Below, piece after piece: positions 1-12,500 of a DNA stretch of 64,000 bases. The notes below the pieces were generated by a model. It made no database searches and was not told where the DNA came from. It saw only the letters and a list, made by a program, of their open reading frames with translations. Source of the DNA: Astragalus membranaceus. Taxonomy: Eukaryota; Streptophyta; Magnoliopsida; Fabales; Fabaceae. Position 1 is the first letter of the stretch, and every line of letters starts with the position of its first letter. The translations under genes were made by a program, and so were the position numbers. Location of the stretch: the NCBI GenBank assembly GCA_039519185.1, contig CM076846.1, positions 228,024,659 through 228,088,658 of the forward strand, in the 5' to 3' direction.

Positions 1-1
1 A

Positions 2-587
2 TCTATACCATTTACCCACTACCAAAATACCAATTTTATCCTTTTCACTTTTTCAAACTTTTTCACTTTTTCACTCTCTCACACACATTTTCAAACTTTT
101 TCACTTTTTCACTCTCTCACACACTTTTTCACTCTCCCTCACACTTTTTACTCTCTTCTCCTATTTCTTTTTCCAATTCTCTCATTTCTCTATTTTTCAT
201 ATTTTTTCACTCTCTCTCACACACTTTTTCACTCTCTTCTCCTCTTTCTTCCTCTAATTCTCCCATTTATCTATTTTTCACAATATACTATCTATCTATA
301 CCATTTACCCACTACCAAAATACCAATTTTATCCTTTTCACTTTTTCACTTTTTCAAACTTTTTCGCTCTCTCACACACTTTTTCAAACTTTTTCACTTT
401 TTCACTCTCTCACACTTTTTCACTCTCCCTCACACTTTTTACTATCTTCTCCTATTTCTTTTTCCAATTCTCTCATTTCTTTATTTTTCATATTTTTTCA
501 CTCTCTCTCACACACTTTTTCACTCTCTTCTCCTCTTTCTTTCTCTAATTCTCCCATTTATCTATTTTTCACAATATATCTACTTTA
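2..587 (+). repeat. 293-bp direct duplication of the Helitron 5' end
   Basis: Two adjacent units (2-294 and 295-587) both start TCTATACCATTTACCC and both end near CTATTTTTCACAATATA. They differ by small indels. Weaker further copies of the opening motif (TTACCCACTACCAAAATATC) appear near 758 and 888. Each full unit carries its own Helitron-like 5' terminus, so either one could act as the start. Confidence 0.8.
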
Positions 588-1185
588 ATTTAATCTACAT
601 GTCACCTTCATTTTTCCTCTTTACTATTTTAAAATTTTCAAATTTTGACAAAATTTTAATATTTGTTTTAGGCTAATTAAATCTGTTAGCTTTAAAATTG
701 TCTTGATTTTCACGGGATAAAGTTCTGACTAATTAAATTTTGTCCGAGTCCATACATTACCCACTACCAAAATATCAATCTTATCATTTTTTCAACTAAA
801 CAATTGGAGTATATTTAGGTAATTTTATTTTTTCACCTTTTCAAACTTTTTTACTCTCACACACTTTTTCAAACTTACCATTTACTTACGACCAAAATAT
901 CAATCTTATGCTTTTCCCAACGAGAGCGGGAGTGCCAACATGAGTGTCAACGGGAGTGCCAACAGGAGGACCAACGAGGATGCAAACGGGAGGGGCAACG
1001 GGGATGCATATTTTACCTATAATGTCCAAATACATTATTATGGATCAATGTAATTCTGATTGTCAACGAGGATGCATATTCCACTTTGAATTTCAAATCA
1101 TACATTTTGGACATTGTTCACAACTTATCAATATCTTCCAAATTACTATTATGACTTCATGGTAATACACCGACCATACAGTATC

Positions 1186-1216
1186 ACCCGTGCGTATGCA
1201 CGGGTAAAAAACTAGT
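1186..1216 (+). other. Helitron 3' hairpin and CTAGT terminus
   Basis: ACCCGTGC (1186-1193), a GTAT loop and GCACGGGT (1198-1205) form a perfect 8-bp stem. It is followed by AAAAAA and CTAGT (1212-1216). This matches the 3' termination signal of plant Helitrons in structure and spacing. Confidence 0.9.
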
Positions 1217-1747
1217 TACAATTTGTAAAGTGCCAACGAGGTTTAAAGTATCTAGATTTTTTTTTTGGAATAAATATTATTTTCAACTCATACATTTGTA
1301 ACTGTAATGAGAATCCAAACATGACAAGCAGCTTTTAACGTTGAGCAGGTGAGGACGGCAAAGCAAAGTAGAAAAGGCAGACTGCTTTACGTAAAGTCAA
1401 ATTTAGTTCAATCAATGGTACTATCACATTTGATCAGACAAAAAAGAAAGCATCCATCAGATTTCTCAAAAGATTGGCTTCTAATAGGTGTATAGATATT
1501 ACATCTAAATTACAGTTCTATTTCAACCATATGCAATTTCTTGCAAGTACAAATTCCTGAAATATCAACCTAAAATTTAGAAAGTTGAGTGTGAAGGGTG
1601 GTGGTATACAAATTTGCGCACTGCATTACATAACAATCGAAAAATCTAAGCAACAAAATTCGCTCACCATGTGCCCTTCATTCGGAAAGCAGTGCTTTCT
1701 GCTTTCCATCTAACAATTAAGGAACAAAATTGGCAGAGTTACGTATA
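1217..1747. other. BOP1 3' flank, probably including its 3' UTR
   Basis: This 0.5-kb stretch lies between the Helitron end and the BOP1 stop codon. On the minus strand it would carry the BOP1 3' UTR and poly(A) site. It is A/T-rich and I see no other gene in it. Confidence 0.4.
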
Positions 1748-4700
1748 TTAATGACAGTAAAGTTTAACCAATTTATCAGCACCAGCCGTAAATAACCAGG
1801 GCTGTCTGGGGTGAAATTTACAGTCCAGTATCCCTGCAATGCAGAAAAATCAGGTAAGGCAAAGAAATGTCTTTTTCAAATGCTAGCATATAAAAGGTTA
1901 CTTTAAAATGCATTAACAAGTAGAACATAATGTACAGTGGAACATAAAAATGAAGAGGACAATAAATCAAACAAACATTTGGGTTGGTTGATCAAAACAT
2001 TTGTCGATCATCTCAACAACTACACCTAGTAAAACCATGAAGCGTAAGCTAAACATCAAGTCACTAACCCCCATTTAAGCTGCTTCAATTGGCAAGGCTG
2101 TTCAAAGTATATAAATGTTATACTGAGTTTTTTGTTCCTCGAGGAATTTTTATGCAAATATACATGAGTCAATTCTTTAGCTATGCTCATGAGCCAATTC
2201 TATACAAAACCTATGACGACAAATATACATGAATGCAGTAAGCAGCATTACATGTAAGCTCTCTACAGGTAAACTTTTTTTGGTAAAGGTGTCTTGCAAT
2301 AAAATTTGCAAAAAACTTGATCTTAACTTTTTATTAATTCATCCCCAAAATTACCCTTTTTACTCTACTTCACTATGTTAACAAAATCATAAACAGAAGT
2401 CTCACCTCTCCCATTAGAATTTGTATGTCCGCGTAGAATTTCCAAAGGAACAATAAGTGGATTTTGATTGAGATCAGAATAAACCATTCCGTGAAAGACA
2501 TATGCAGTGCAGTCATCCGAACATGAAGCAAACAAAGGATATGAACGATGGAAGATCACATTGTTGACATCTTTTGGGTGACACCTGGAATGTATCAAAT
2601 CAATATAAATCATTTGTGCCATGACAATTAAAATACATAGTGCTGTTTCTCATCCTAAGTGCAAATCAAATAACTAACAGTTCTTCATAAAGGTATTGAA
2701 GACGTTAGCCAAGTAGTTATATGCAAAGCAGGACCACCTCTTTTGTTCTTTACTCCCTTTTAATTCAGTCTTTTTGGAAAGAATAAAGTTTTGCCCCATA
2801 AGTTGAGTGTTGCTAATAATGCTAGAGCAAAGGTTAAGATTTTAATAAAATACAAAAACTAATCAATAATTGGCAGGTGAATTTAGCAAACAGCACTATA
2901 TAAATTAAATGAAAAAAAAACAATACAACAGCCGACCCTAGGACCTGTTCGGTTTATGTTTACATTATCTATTTTCACTTTAAATTGCAAAGATGTTGCC
3001 TTATTTCCACTTTGTTTCTTATTTTCGAAGACATGTGCCGGAAGAAAAGTCATGGCATAACTGTTATGGTTGCAATTGTGTGACCGGAGGTCATGGATTC
3101 CTGGAATCAGACTCTTGCAAATGCAAGATAAAAATGCCAACAACAGATTTACAATGGGTCTGACCCTTCCCTAGATCCTGCCAGAGTGACAGCTCTATGG
3201 CACCACTTACCTTTTTCTTCAAAGATTTGCAAAGAAAACAACAAAAACAATATCATATTGTTTTCAAATTTCCTAAACTTAACCGTGGAGAGAGGAAGTA
3301 AAGGGAAAATGGAGAAAATTCAATAATTAAAAGTACAAATATAAAATGAAAACAGAAACCAACAGGCCCTTTCTAAAATAATAAAATCATTACATGATGT
3401 TAGATCAACAGAAAAAAACACATTCATTTGCTTGCACTGATAGTTTCCTAATCAGAAGAATATCTACGCTCATGTAAAAAAGCATACGAAAGCAATAACA
3501 AGGTCAAGCTTTACGCTGCAACTTCTAACAGGTCACTTTTACAAGCAAGTTGTTATGGTTTCTGCCTTAAAACAAGTGATTTCTTCCTTGCATTCAGTAA
3601 GCTCTATATCACATACTTCTAAATATAATCTGCATTGGGAAGCAGAGAACCACTCGGCACCCAAGAATGCCATGAGTTTTGGTCTTGCTACAGTTAAATA
3701 CTTAAAAGGACTTACTTTAGAATTTTATAAGGTTTAGACGAAAGGTCCATGTCAAACCAACAAAGCTTTCCCTCTTTGCTTCCCACAATTAAATTATCAC
3801 CTGCATGGAATGTGCACAGAAAAACAATTCTGATGAATGGTTTTCTGCATTTATGACTAGAAAAAACTGATAACACTGACTTTTTTATTACAAAATAGTC
3901 ATACCTCCAGGATGAACTGCAATAGACGAGGCTTCTTTAAGACCGGTATCAAGCTTTTTGATAAGCTTAGTCTTCAACAAATCATACACACGAACACTCT
4001 TTTTTGTACAAATAAAGAAGATTGAGCGGGATGGATGGAACGTTGATCTAACAGCAAGCCCATGTAACTTGAAAGGAAGTTTTTGTGTGAGTTTCTTGGA
4101 TAGCTGGTGTATCAGTACTGATCTCGATTCGCGTAAAGAACACATTAAGGAAATAAAGTGGCATGCCCCAGTTTAAAATATCATATGACCTCTTAGGTTT
4201 CACTAATCTTGCGATAAAATTCCGCTAAACTGTTGCTAATCAAAAACCAGTTTCATAGAGCTTGTTTCCTATAAGGTCCATGAACACGCTACACGCAGTC
4301 ACAAATTGCAACAAACATGACACAGAATGGGTGGAATGACGGGACAAACAACATCCCATGTCTAACTGACTGTATCTATGGTAATTAGATATCTCAAAAG
4401 CCAGTGATACCCCGTGCTTGTCTTGAACAATACAAGACTACCACTGAGGTATGTTGCAGTGACATACATGTGCAATGAAAAGTATGTGCATTATTGTCAC
4501 TTCAAATTACAAAGAAAAGTCATACGCACACCCAACCATAAGCATATAAAAATCTCAACATCATAATGGATATAAAAATAGATTATAATAATTATAATTA
4601 TAATAGTTTTATAAAAAGTATAATCACTTTGAAATAAATAACTATTATTATCAAGTAATTGATAAACAACAAAAGAGGATATCTGCTGGCATCACTGTTG

Positions 4701-7700
4701 AAAAGTAGTCACCTTTCCGATGCCATTCAACGGCAGTAACAGTCTGCATGAACACATCCACTTGTGTTAAATAAAAATATTCTCAAAAACTTCAACCAAA
4801 GGGCCAAATTGGAATTGGAGATAAATAAAGAAATACCTTGAAATGCCTTAACCTTATACCCTCATGTTTATCATCCTTAAGCCAGCTTACACTGGGTGCT
4901 TTGCTGCCTGCAAACACAAGCATTGTAAGAAAATAGCAACAAAAAAAACAGCATGAAATATCAGATACCATAATCATAAGTATTGCAACTCCTGTGGCAA
5001 GTTAAATTTAAAATCTGAGCTGAAGGTTTTATAACTAAAATAAAATTTTAGCAAGGGGTTGTTGGGACTTATTGAAGCCCTCTTTTGGATCAATGTTTAG
5101 ATAAAAAACCAAAGAAAGAAGTGACAATGACGCTTACCAGAGTCATCGGATGCTATTGTTGAGTCAACCCAGAGAAGCTCCTCAATCCTTTTCTGTTCTT
5201 CTTCATCTCCCAAACAGGTGTTTAGAAGAAGTACATCATGTCCCCTAAAAGAAAGATTTATCATCGATCCGTTATCACAATCAAGCCACATGTATCAAAG
5301 AATATAAGGAATCTCTGTGGTCAATGAAACCCGACGTACACAGAGACAGCCAGAATGTGAATATCAGGCAGAGGATTCCAAGAAACACAGTTCACAGCGT
5401 CACCAACCTCCCACCGCCTCAGACACCTGCCGGTTTCAACTTCCCAGACGCGGACAGTACCGTCAATTGAACCTTTGCAGACAACAAAAAGTGAGGAACC
5501 CACCTCCATTCTTGTTTAATCAAAAACAAAATGTATATTATCAACATTCATACCTGAAGCCATCCACTGCCCTGAAGCTTCAATCGAAATTGACATAACT
5601 GCGTCTTCATGGCCTTTATATTCAATATAGCATGTTGTTGGATAAGGTTTAAGCTCCTTCTTATTAGGAAGCTTGGGCTTTAAAGCTTCAGGATCAATAT
5701 TAAGCTAGAACACAGAAAGAAAAACAAAATCTAAATTAATTGCGTCAATTATAATCAACACACGCACAATAATAATGTAAGTCAAAAAGTAGGCATTAAA
5801 ACATAAAGAGTGCAGTAACTTATTTCTTCAATATAGGATTACTCACACGTTTCTTCCGAACTCGAGGGCACAAGTACAAATCCAAACAGCGTTCAAAACT
5901 TTCCTTCATAGCATTCTCATATGCAGGGATGCTTCTTATAGATGTAAACCTGACATAATTGATATTTGTTACTTCAACTGTAGATGATACGGGGAAGCAG
6001 AAATGTTTACCCAGAAAGCACATTACCTTTTTGGGATAAACTTAGGGCGATCTTCTTCATACATCAATTGATATGCATTAATCTCTTCTTGGGTTGGAAT
6101 ATACTCTAAAGGAGGATTATAAGACTCATCATGGCCTGAGATGCAAAATAAATTTATTAACACTGAAGATACCTCAAAGGAATAACTAATATCATATTGA
6201 ACTCCAAAAAGCCACATTTAATACCAGGAAATTTCTGCTTTGGTGCAGGAATGTAAGCCAAATGGTTTGATTTTTCTGTCAAACCAGAATCATCTTCCCA
6301 CAAGAGATATGGACCATCCTCCTCCTTTGGCTTGTCGAAAGTTATTAATCCCTTGCGGATTGCTCTAACATACTGCACAACCTGTAGAATCATCCAAGTT
6401 GATGAGTGATAAGAGAAACCAATTTGCTTTCTTTGTCTAACCTGAATAATCTTCATAATAGCCAACTCATTTCACGCTATATGCATAATATAAAAGAAAG
6501 TAACTGCTACCTTTTTAGCTTCCCACTTAGAAGGAATAAACCTTCGTTTCGGTTCAGGTGCATTAGACAACGGATGCTTGGCATCATCCCATTTGAACCA
6601 ATCAACATAATTCTGCACATTGGAAAGGAGAGATGAAATCAAGGAATCATGCATACTGATTGCGTTTAAAAAGTTGTATTGACGGTCTAAAGAAAAAGAT
6701 AGAAAGTAAATACAGACCGGATGTGGATCAAAGTCGGGATGTGGTGCCCGATTCTTGATCAGTCTACGGACAATTTTGATTTCATCTTTTGTCAGCTCCA
6801 CTTCCTCGTCATTGTACTCATCATAGATCTTCCGCCTAAGTGATCAATAATGCAGACAAATCAAAGATGATTTCGAAAAAGGAGATAACATTAATAAACT
6901 AGCAAGATTATTCCCCCACAGAAGTTGATAACAAAAAGAAAAGGTAATTATCGTTGGATAATATCACAACAGGGATCATGCAAAAACAAACTAAGTTAAA
7001 AGACCAATCTTTGGAACCAACAAGAAATACGACAGCCATGCCCATCGTGGAAATCTATGTTTGATCGTCGAAGACACCATGTGGCCAGTAAAAGAAAAAT
7101 GAAAATCAGGAAATCGAACACAGAAAAATATGCTGGTCTTAAACTTTACATCCTGAATTTCTAAAAAAGTGATTGTTAGATTTAACTCCAACAATAATAA
7201 CCACCAAAATTTTTTGCCACTGTGTAGGGTCAGTTACATGAACCAAATATTTGCCGTTGTGATATTCCCAAAAAAAATAATATTCAGTGAGGCCGTTTAC
7301 TTCTAGATCCTTTATAATAGATTCACATAATATTTCTTGATCTACCTTTACCTCTGATTCTTAACTGGAGTCTCTTTGGTAGACATTTATTATATTGAAT
7401 ATTATTCTGTTGAACGTGTTTAAATATTATACAAGCATTACTAGCCGTTGTGATATTCCCAAAAAAAAAAAATATTCAGTGAGGCCGTTTACTTCTAGAT
7501 CCTTTATAATAGATTCACATAATATTTCTTGATCTACCTTTACCTCTGACTCTTAACTGGAGTCTCTTTGGTAGACATTTATTATATAGAATATTATTCT
7601 GTTGAACGTGTTTAAATAAAATACAAGCATTACTTCTGTCTCGGAGAGAAATACAACAGCATTTTTATCCAAATTTCAGGCTTCAAAGTTATAGAAAACA

Positions 7701-9273
7701 TCACACACACATAGGTGGATATGCATGTGTGCAAGACTGATCTACTTGCATGCTCGGGAGTCTGCCTTCTTTTTTTTAAATTGTGATATTAATAGGTTTG
7801 CAGCAGTGGAGAACCAACGTTGTAACAGTAGTAATAACACATTCACATATGATTTCACAGGGCACTAAATATGTTTGAATTTGAACTAGATAATGAATCC
7901 TTTATTACTAGAAAAAGAAAGGGAAGCAGCTTGCAGAACAATAGACTCTGCTGCGCGGATACCAATTCACTTAGCAATAAGTGATCAATAGCTGATGAGT
8001 TAGGCTTTATCAACAAATGCCACTTTCGGTCATTATTTAGACCCTCTGCAGTGTTTTTGGAAGTGTGTGGCTGTGTTATTCAAGTCCTGGCTAATTTTGG
8101 GGCTTGGTTTGGTGATAATTCATTATCTAGCCTGGTTGGTATACTTGTTGGATGGGCTCAGAAAAAGCTAGTTGGTTTCAGGTTTTGGTCATACTGGTGG
8201 TACCTATGTTGCATGGGTACGGGTACGGTACCAGCACCGGCACCGAGTACTGGTACGTGATACTAGGTTTTTCAAAAAAACAGGGTACGGGTAGGTAACA
8301 TAAACATTTGCAAGATTATCGTTGCTGATTATAATATTATTCATACGTCCCTCCCTGAATCATGATCCTATCTCCATCCCTGTAGGTAGGTGCATTTGTA
8401 TATGTGTAGATCGATGGAAAGTAGTGTGTGGGTGTTTATAAACATCAGAGGAGAAAATAATGCAGTAAATAAAGAGAATAAGTTGAAGTGGAATTAGAAA
8501 ATTAAACTAACCAATTCTTAGCATCATCAACATTTGCAAGAAAGGAACCCAATTTGTCTAGTTTTTCTTTCTTCTTTATCTTCTTCCCCTTGATATCGTA
8601 TCCAATATGGGGTTCATCCTCATACCACTTCAGAGGAACTTCTCCAATCGTATTTCGGGGGGCCACCTACCAAAAGAAGGCAAAGTAATCAAACTCAGCT
8701 CAACAGTAGAAAGGGAAATTAAAATATAACAAATGATGACGATGATGAGCACCTCATCCTCAGATGAATCACTCTCAACTCCTCCCTGATGAAGTTCTGA
8801 GCTCTCACTTCCACCATCTTCATCATCTGAGTTAGCAGTGTCCTGTAATAATTATTTTTAAGCACATTATTAATGGCTAAACAAAGAGAATAATCATAGC
8901 ATTATCCTTCTAATTAGCATACTGGGTTATTGAGAAAAATTGTGATGAACCTCATCTTGAGATGATGCAGATTCTGCGTGTTCTGAATCGCCATAGCTAT
9001 CATCCGCAGGTGAACCGTCTTCTAATTCTGATTCAGATTGAGAATCAAGTGATTCAGAAGAGTATTCGTCGTCATCTGCAGAAGAGTCCTACAACCAGCG
9101 TGCATACAACATGAGTTTACTACTGTTGAAGTTGGATACAATGAAATGAGAATGGTAGAAAAGTGAATGTGGAATACCTTGTAATCAGAGTCGGAATCAT
9201 CCTCAACATGTGGAAATGGAACTTCTTTCTTCTCCTCTTCCTCTTTTTGCGTCATAGTCGTCTTGTTCTTCAT
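1748..9273 (-). CDS. BOP1: BOP1, ribosome biogenesis WD-repeat protein (18 exons)
   Basis: BOP1 (Erb1 in yeast) joins PES1 and WDR12 in the PeBoW complex, which drives 27S pre-rRNA processing and 60S subunit maturation in the nucleolus. Exons, in gene order: 9178-9273, 8951-9088, 8753-8842, 8512-8666, 6718-6835, 6511-6612, 6225-6381, 6027-6135, 5847-5949, 5554-5704, 5340-5472, 5138-5244, 4837-4907, 4683-4743, 3905-4132, 3716-3800, 2406-2584, 1748-1833. They sum to 2169 nt, giving 722 residues plus stop, close to the usual plant length. An acidic Ser/Asp/Glu tail (about 19-110) precedes the BOP1NT region (about 115-385, including EDRPKFIPKRFTS and ERCLDLYLCPR). WD40 repeats then run from about 387 to the C-terminal KLYCH. 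Splice phases all close. Sixteen introns are GT-AG; intron 14 is AT-AC. This is not the unrelated BLADE-ON-PETIOLE gene of the same abbreviation. A second in-frame ATG at codon 7 is possible. Confidence 0.95.
4133..4682 (-). other. BOP1: AT-AC U12-type intron 14 of BOP1
   Basis: Read on the minus strand, the 5' splice site is G|ATATCCTC (4682 downward) and the 3' splice site is TTTAC|GCGAA. A branch-site match, TTCCTTAAT, lies at 4152-4144, 12 nt before the final AC. These are the hallmarks of minor-spliceosome introns. Splicing there joins MPA to GESRSVL in frame, which fits the plant BOP1 family sequence. No GT donor nearby restores the frame. The intron is 550 nt. Confidence 0.88.
6836..8511 (-). 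other. BOP1: Large intron 4 of BOP1 with no further gene
   Basis: This is the longest BOP1 intron (1676 nt). It is A/T-rich, holds a 191-bp direct duplication (7253-7634) and a short GGTACC/GGTAC-rich patch near 8215-8290. It contains no recognisable coding sequence. Confidence 0.75.
7253..7634 (+). repeat. 191-bp tandem duplication inside BOP1 intron 4
   Basis: Two adjacent units (7253-7443 and 7444-7634) both begin GCCGTTGTGATATTCCC and end in ATACAAGCATTACT. They differ by an A-run length change and a few substitutions. The duplication is intronic and does not touch a splice site. Confidence 0.9.
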
Positions 9274-9560
9274 GGATTGTGTGAGGGAGGGAGGGAGTTG
9301 GATAGGGTTTATGTTTGCGCTGCGCTAAGAGGGCACAGGGAAAGAAAGGGTTTTAGTAGTCAGTGACATTACATTACACATTACACATTACACATTACAC
9401 ACAAGTTCTAGCCTTACGGTACCCACCTGCCCGCAATAATTTTTTTTGTCAAAACCCGCCCGCAATTCAATTGCTTAAAAACACTGGGGTGGGCTCATCG
9501 ATCAGGCCCAGCTACCCGCACCCTGCTCCCAATCTCATACAGCACCCACCCTAAATTACC
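9274..9560 (-). promoter_or_regulatory. BOP1 promoter with telo-box and site II elements
   Basis: On the minus strand a telo-box AAACCCTA lies at 9310-9303, about 30 bp upstream of the start codon. Site II motifs (TGGGCY type) lie at 9490-9495 (TGGGCT, plus strand) and 9510-9505 (TGGGCC, minus strand), about 220-240 bp upstream. Plant ribosomal-protein and ribosome-biogenesis genes commonly combine these two motifs for growth-linked expression through TCP factors. A short ATTACAC repeat lies at 9366-9400. I see no convincing TATA box. Confidence 0.6.
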
Positions 9561-9599
9561 AGTAAGAGCAACTTTACTGGGTTGCTTAAATGAAATTTT

Positions 9600-12500
9600 T
9601 TTTACTAAAACCATAACGTAGGATTTGAGTAGTTTATAACCAACCTAATCAGACAAAAAAAATAATAATCAATCTAAGTAGTTTTTACTCTAATGATGGT
9701 TGCATATAAACAACTCATGTTTGACTCCTCGTGTTTATATTTTTATTTGTATATTTAGTTATGATTCAAATTTAATATTGATTTAATAATCCACATAATA
9801 ATAGTCTACTACTCGGTCTACTGCTCTATGGCCACGCTTGGCCAAAATAATTGCATATTCTTCATCTCCACAACCTCCTCTTTCATTATATTTGATTTGA
9901 TTTGATTTGATTTCAACAATGAGCGACTCCAAAAATGAGACTCACGAGCAGATTGAGTTTTCCAACAACTATCTCGCCGGAAATCTCTTTTATCGTGTCA
10001 AAATGTTCAATCACGACCATAATCATCATCCTGCCCAAACACATTGTATGCTAAAGAGCAATTTTTCTCCTCCACACCATGGTGTCCACCAGTTTACCTT
10101 TTGTTCTTAGTGTGTTTTCATCTACCCTTATATACCCTTTTCACCTTTTTTTCATTTTTTAAGTTCCCAATTTTTCACAGTCAAATGCTTAATACTCATG
10201 ACTCTTCCATGGAGTACTCAAAAACTTTCTGCCTTTGTGAATTTTATTTGTTAAAAAAGTTTTGAAGTTCTGACTTGATAAAGCTTAGGTCTTTAGCTGA
10301 TACCTCATTCCTTCCTTTGTGCATTATCTCATTTCACGCATCTGAGGTTCTCAAATTGCATGAATTTGTAACTTACACAGCCCAGATGATTTCTTTTTGG
10401 TGAAATTATGTTCAAGAATCTAAAAAGAGATTGGTAATATTTCCAAGGGTAAATGATGAATTTTTCTCCATTAACTATATTTATATGAACTTTATTTTTA
10501 GAGACGAAAAACAAATTTTTGCCTTCTATTTACTATGTTTGCTTGCTAACTTTTGCAGTGTGTAATTTTTTTTTGGGTGATATTTTGCAGTGTAAATGAA
10601 TGTAACTAATCTCAAAATTAGTATATTACATAGTCTAAAATATGATTGTCGGGTCAAATTTATCATTGTGGAAACTCTGACTACTTGTTTTTCCTTGGTT
10701 TGAAGTAGTCTTAGTTGAAGGAATGTGTTGATATTGAGAACAAATGTGAAAGTTGCCAGACTACTCCTTCTGCGTAACAATTAAAGACTGTTTACACATT
10801 TTTACTTACACGCATTTGGTTTGCCTCATATTTCACTATAATAAATTTATGGAATGAATTCAGTTGTACAATTTGTGATTAACTTTACAACTAAAAGATG
10901 AGCAAAACAAATAGGGTTGGAATGTAATTGAAAGATCTACGCATAGAGAATGAATTTAGAGATGGGAACAAACTCGAGTTTGAGTTCGTGAATATTGATA
11001 ATAACAACACTATTAATGTGACTATCGTTCTTTCGATTCTCGACGATAAAACATACAATGTTTTTATTAGGGGACACTAACTAATCGAGTCAAGCTTGTC
11101 TGGTTAGTCATCTTCATCTTCAGAGAAGTTCTAGTTGTTTAAGGTTGAACACTAAGTTTAATTATGATGTTTACATGGTTCTAATTGATTAACAAGTCGC
11201 GTTAATCATTTAGAAAGTAAGTAAATGGTTTTAATTGTCTAATGCTGTATCTGATGCTTCTTTCTCTGGGTGGATGATTCTTTCTCTGGTTATATTATTT
11301 TGGGAATGCCTTCACTCTGCAAATAGTACTATGCATAGCACATGAGTGGATGACTCTTTCTCTGGTTATATTATTTTGGGTTGTGTGAGATCATACTTTG
11401 TAACCGGTTCTAGAAACCAATTAGCACAATCGATTATAAAACCGGTAATATCCATAATCAGTTTTTATAACCGGTATTGGGATTTTCGAACTGGCCAAAT
11501 CCCTCAATCCCAATGATTGGAATATTCTTTTATCTTTTATTTTCATTTCGCATAAAATATTAAAATAACCCTTCTTTCTTTTTTAATATTAAAAAGAACA
11601 ACAACAAAGATCTAGACAACATTCATCTATCATTTACTCTCCATATATATCTATCTTCATATTAGCTTTTAAAAATCCAATTTTGCACCTGTTAAAATCT
11701 ATTTTTAATATTATGCTTTTAAAAACCAGTTTTACATCTTCTAAATGTCCATGTTACACTAAACGAAGGGCTTTTCTTTACCATTGCAAATCACAGCCTA
11801 ACAGCGGCAGAAGCTGATGCAAGATACATCAAACCATTTGAAACAAACACACTCCTTAAAAACTCAAAAGTTAGAACATAGAAGAATGTCTTGGTAAAAC
11901 CAATGCTTGATTAGAAAAATTATCTAACCCCTTTATTGTTGCTTCCTTTGACTGAACACAACTTTTCAATGCTAAATGATTAATTCTCCATATTGTACAA
12001 ATGTAAAAGATGCTTCATTGAATTTGTGCCTAATATTTTGAAAACCTGTTAACCAGACTTCTATATTGTAATGGTATCCAAACCAATGGTTTTAATTAAA
12101 CCTGCTTATGAAACCACTGATATGCAAACCCGTGCCTAATAGTTTTAATTAATGCTGCTTATTTGACAGAGGCAGTATTTACGTGTACAATTCAGATCTC
12201 TATATTGTAAACCTGTGAAGAACTATTATGTCTTGACTAAAGTGGACTATAACAAACAAACATAATAGCAAAGCAGTTTTGAAAACATATAAATCTTATG
12301 AAACCTATGCCCAACCATTATTTGGTCAAATATGAAATCATCTAAAATTTTCCGTCATAGAACTTCCCATAATACAAACTGACTTTGTCAATAAAGGATG
12401 CAAACTTGTCTAGATGCTTGCAGGTGATGCTTCAAAATCTCATCATTGTTGCAACTATACGAAGCATATATGTACAAGAGCTGATTTGTTTGGTGTTGTG

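Larger units (their letters stand above)
2..1216 (+). mobile_element. Non-autonomous Helitron
   Basis: The element begins with TC after a host A (TCTATACC at 2, repeated at 295) and ends in CTAGT at 1212-1216 followed by a host T, which is the Helitron A^T insertion signature. An 8-bp-stem hairpin lies 11 bp before the end. Inside are pyrimidine-rich stretches of the TTTTTCACTCTC type and a purine-rich block near 920-1010. There is no Rep/helicase reading frame, so it is non-autonomous. The true 5' end could also lie upstream of the window. No target duplication is expected for this class. Confidence 0.8.

Noticed and set aside
944..1165. A 73-codon frame inside the Helitron
   Set aside because: It has no ATG at the stated start region, is low-complexity at the beginning, and lies wholly inside a non-autonomous element.
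1748..9273. BLADE-ON-PETIOLE (the other plant BOP1)
   Set aside because: That protein has BTB and ankyrin domains. This one has BOP1NT and WD40 repeats.
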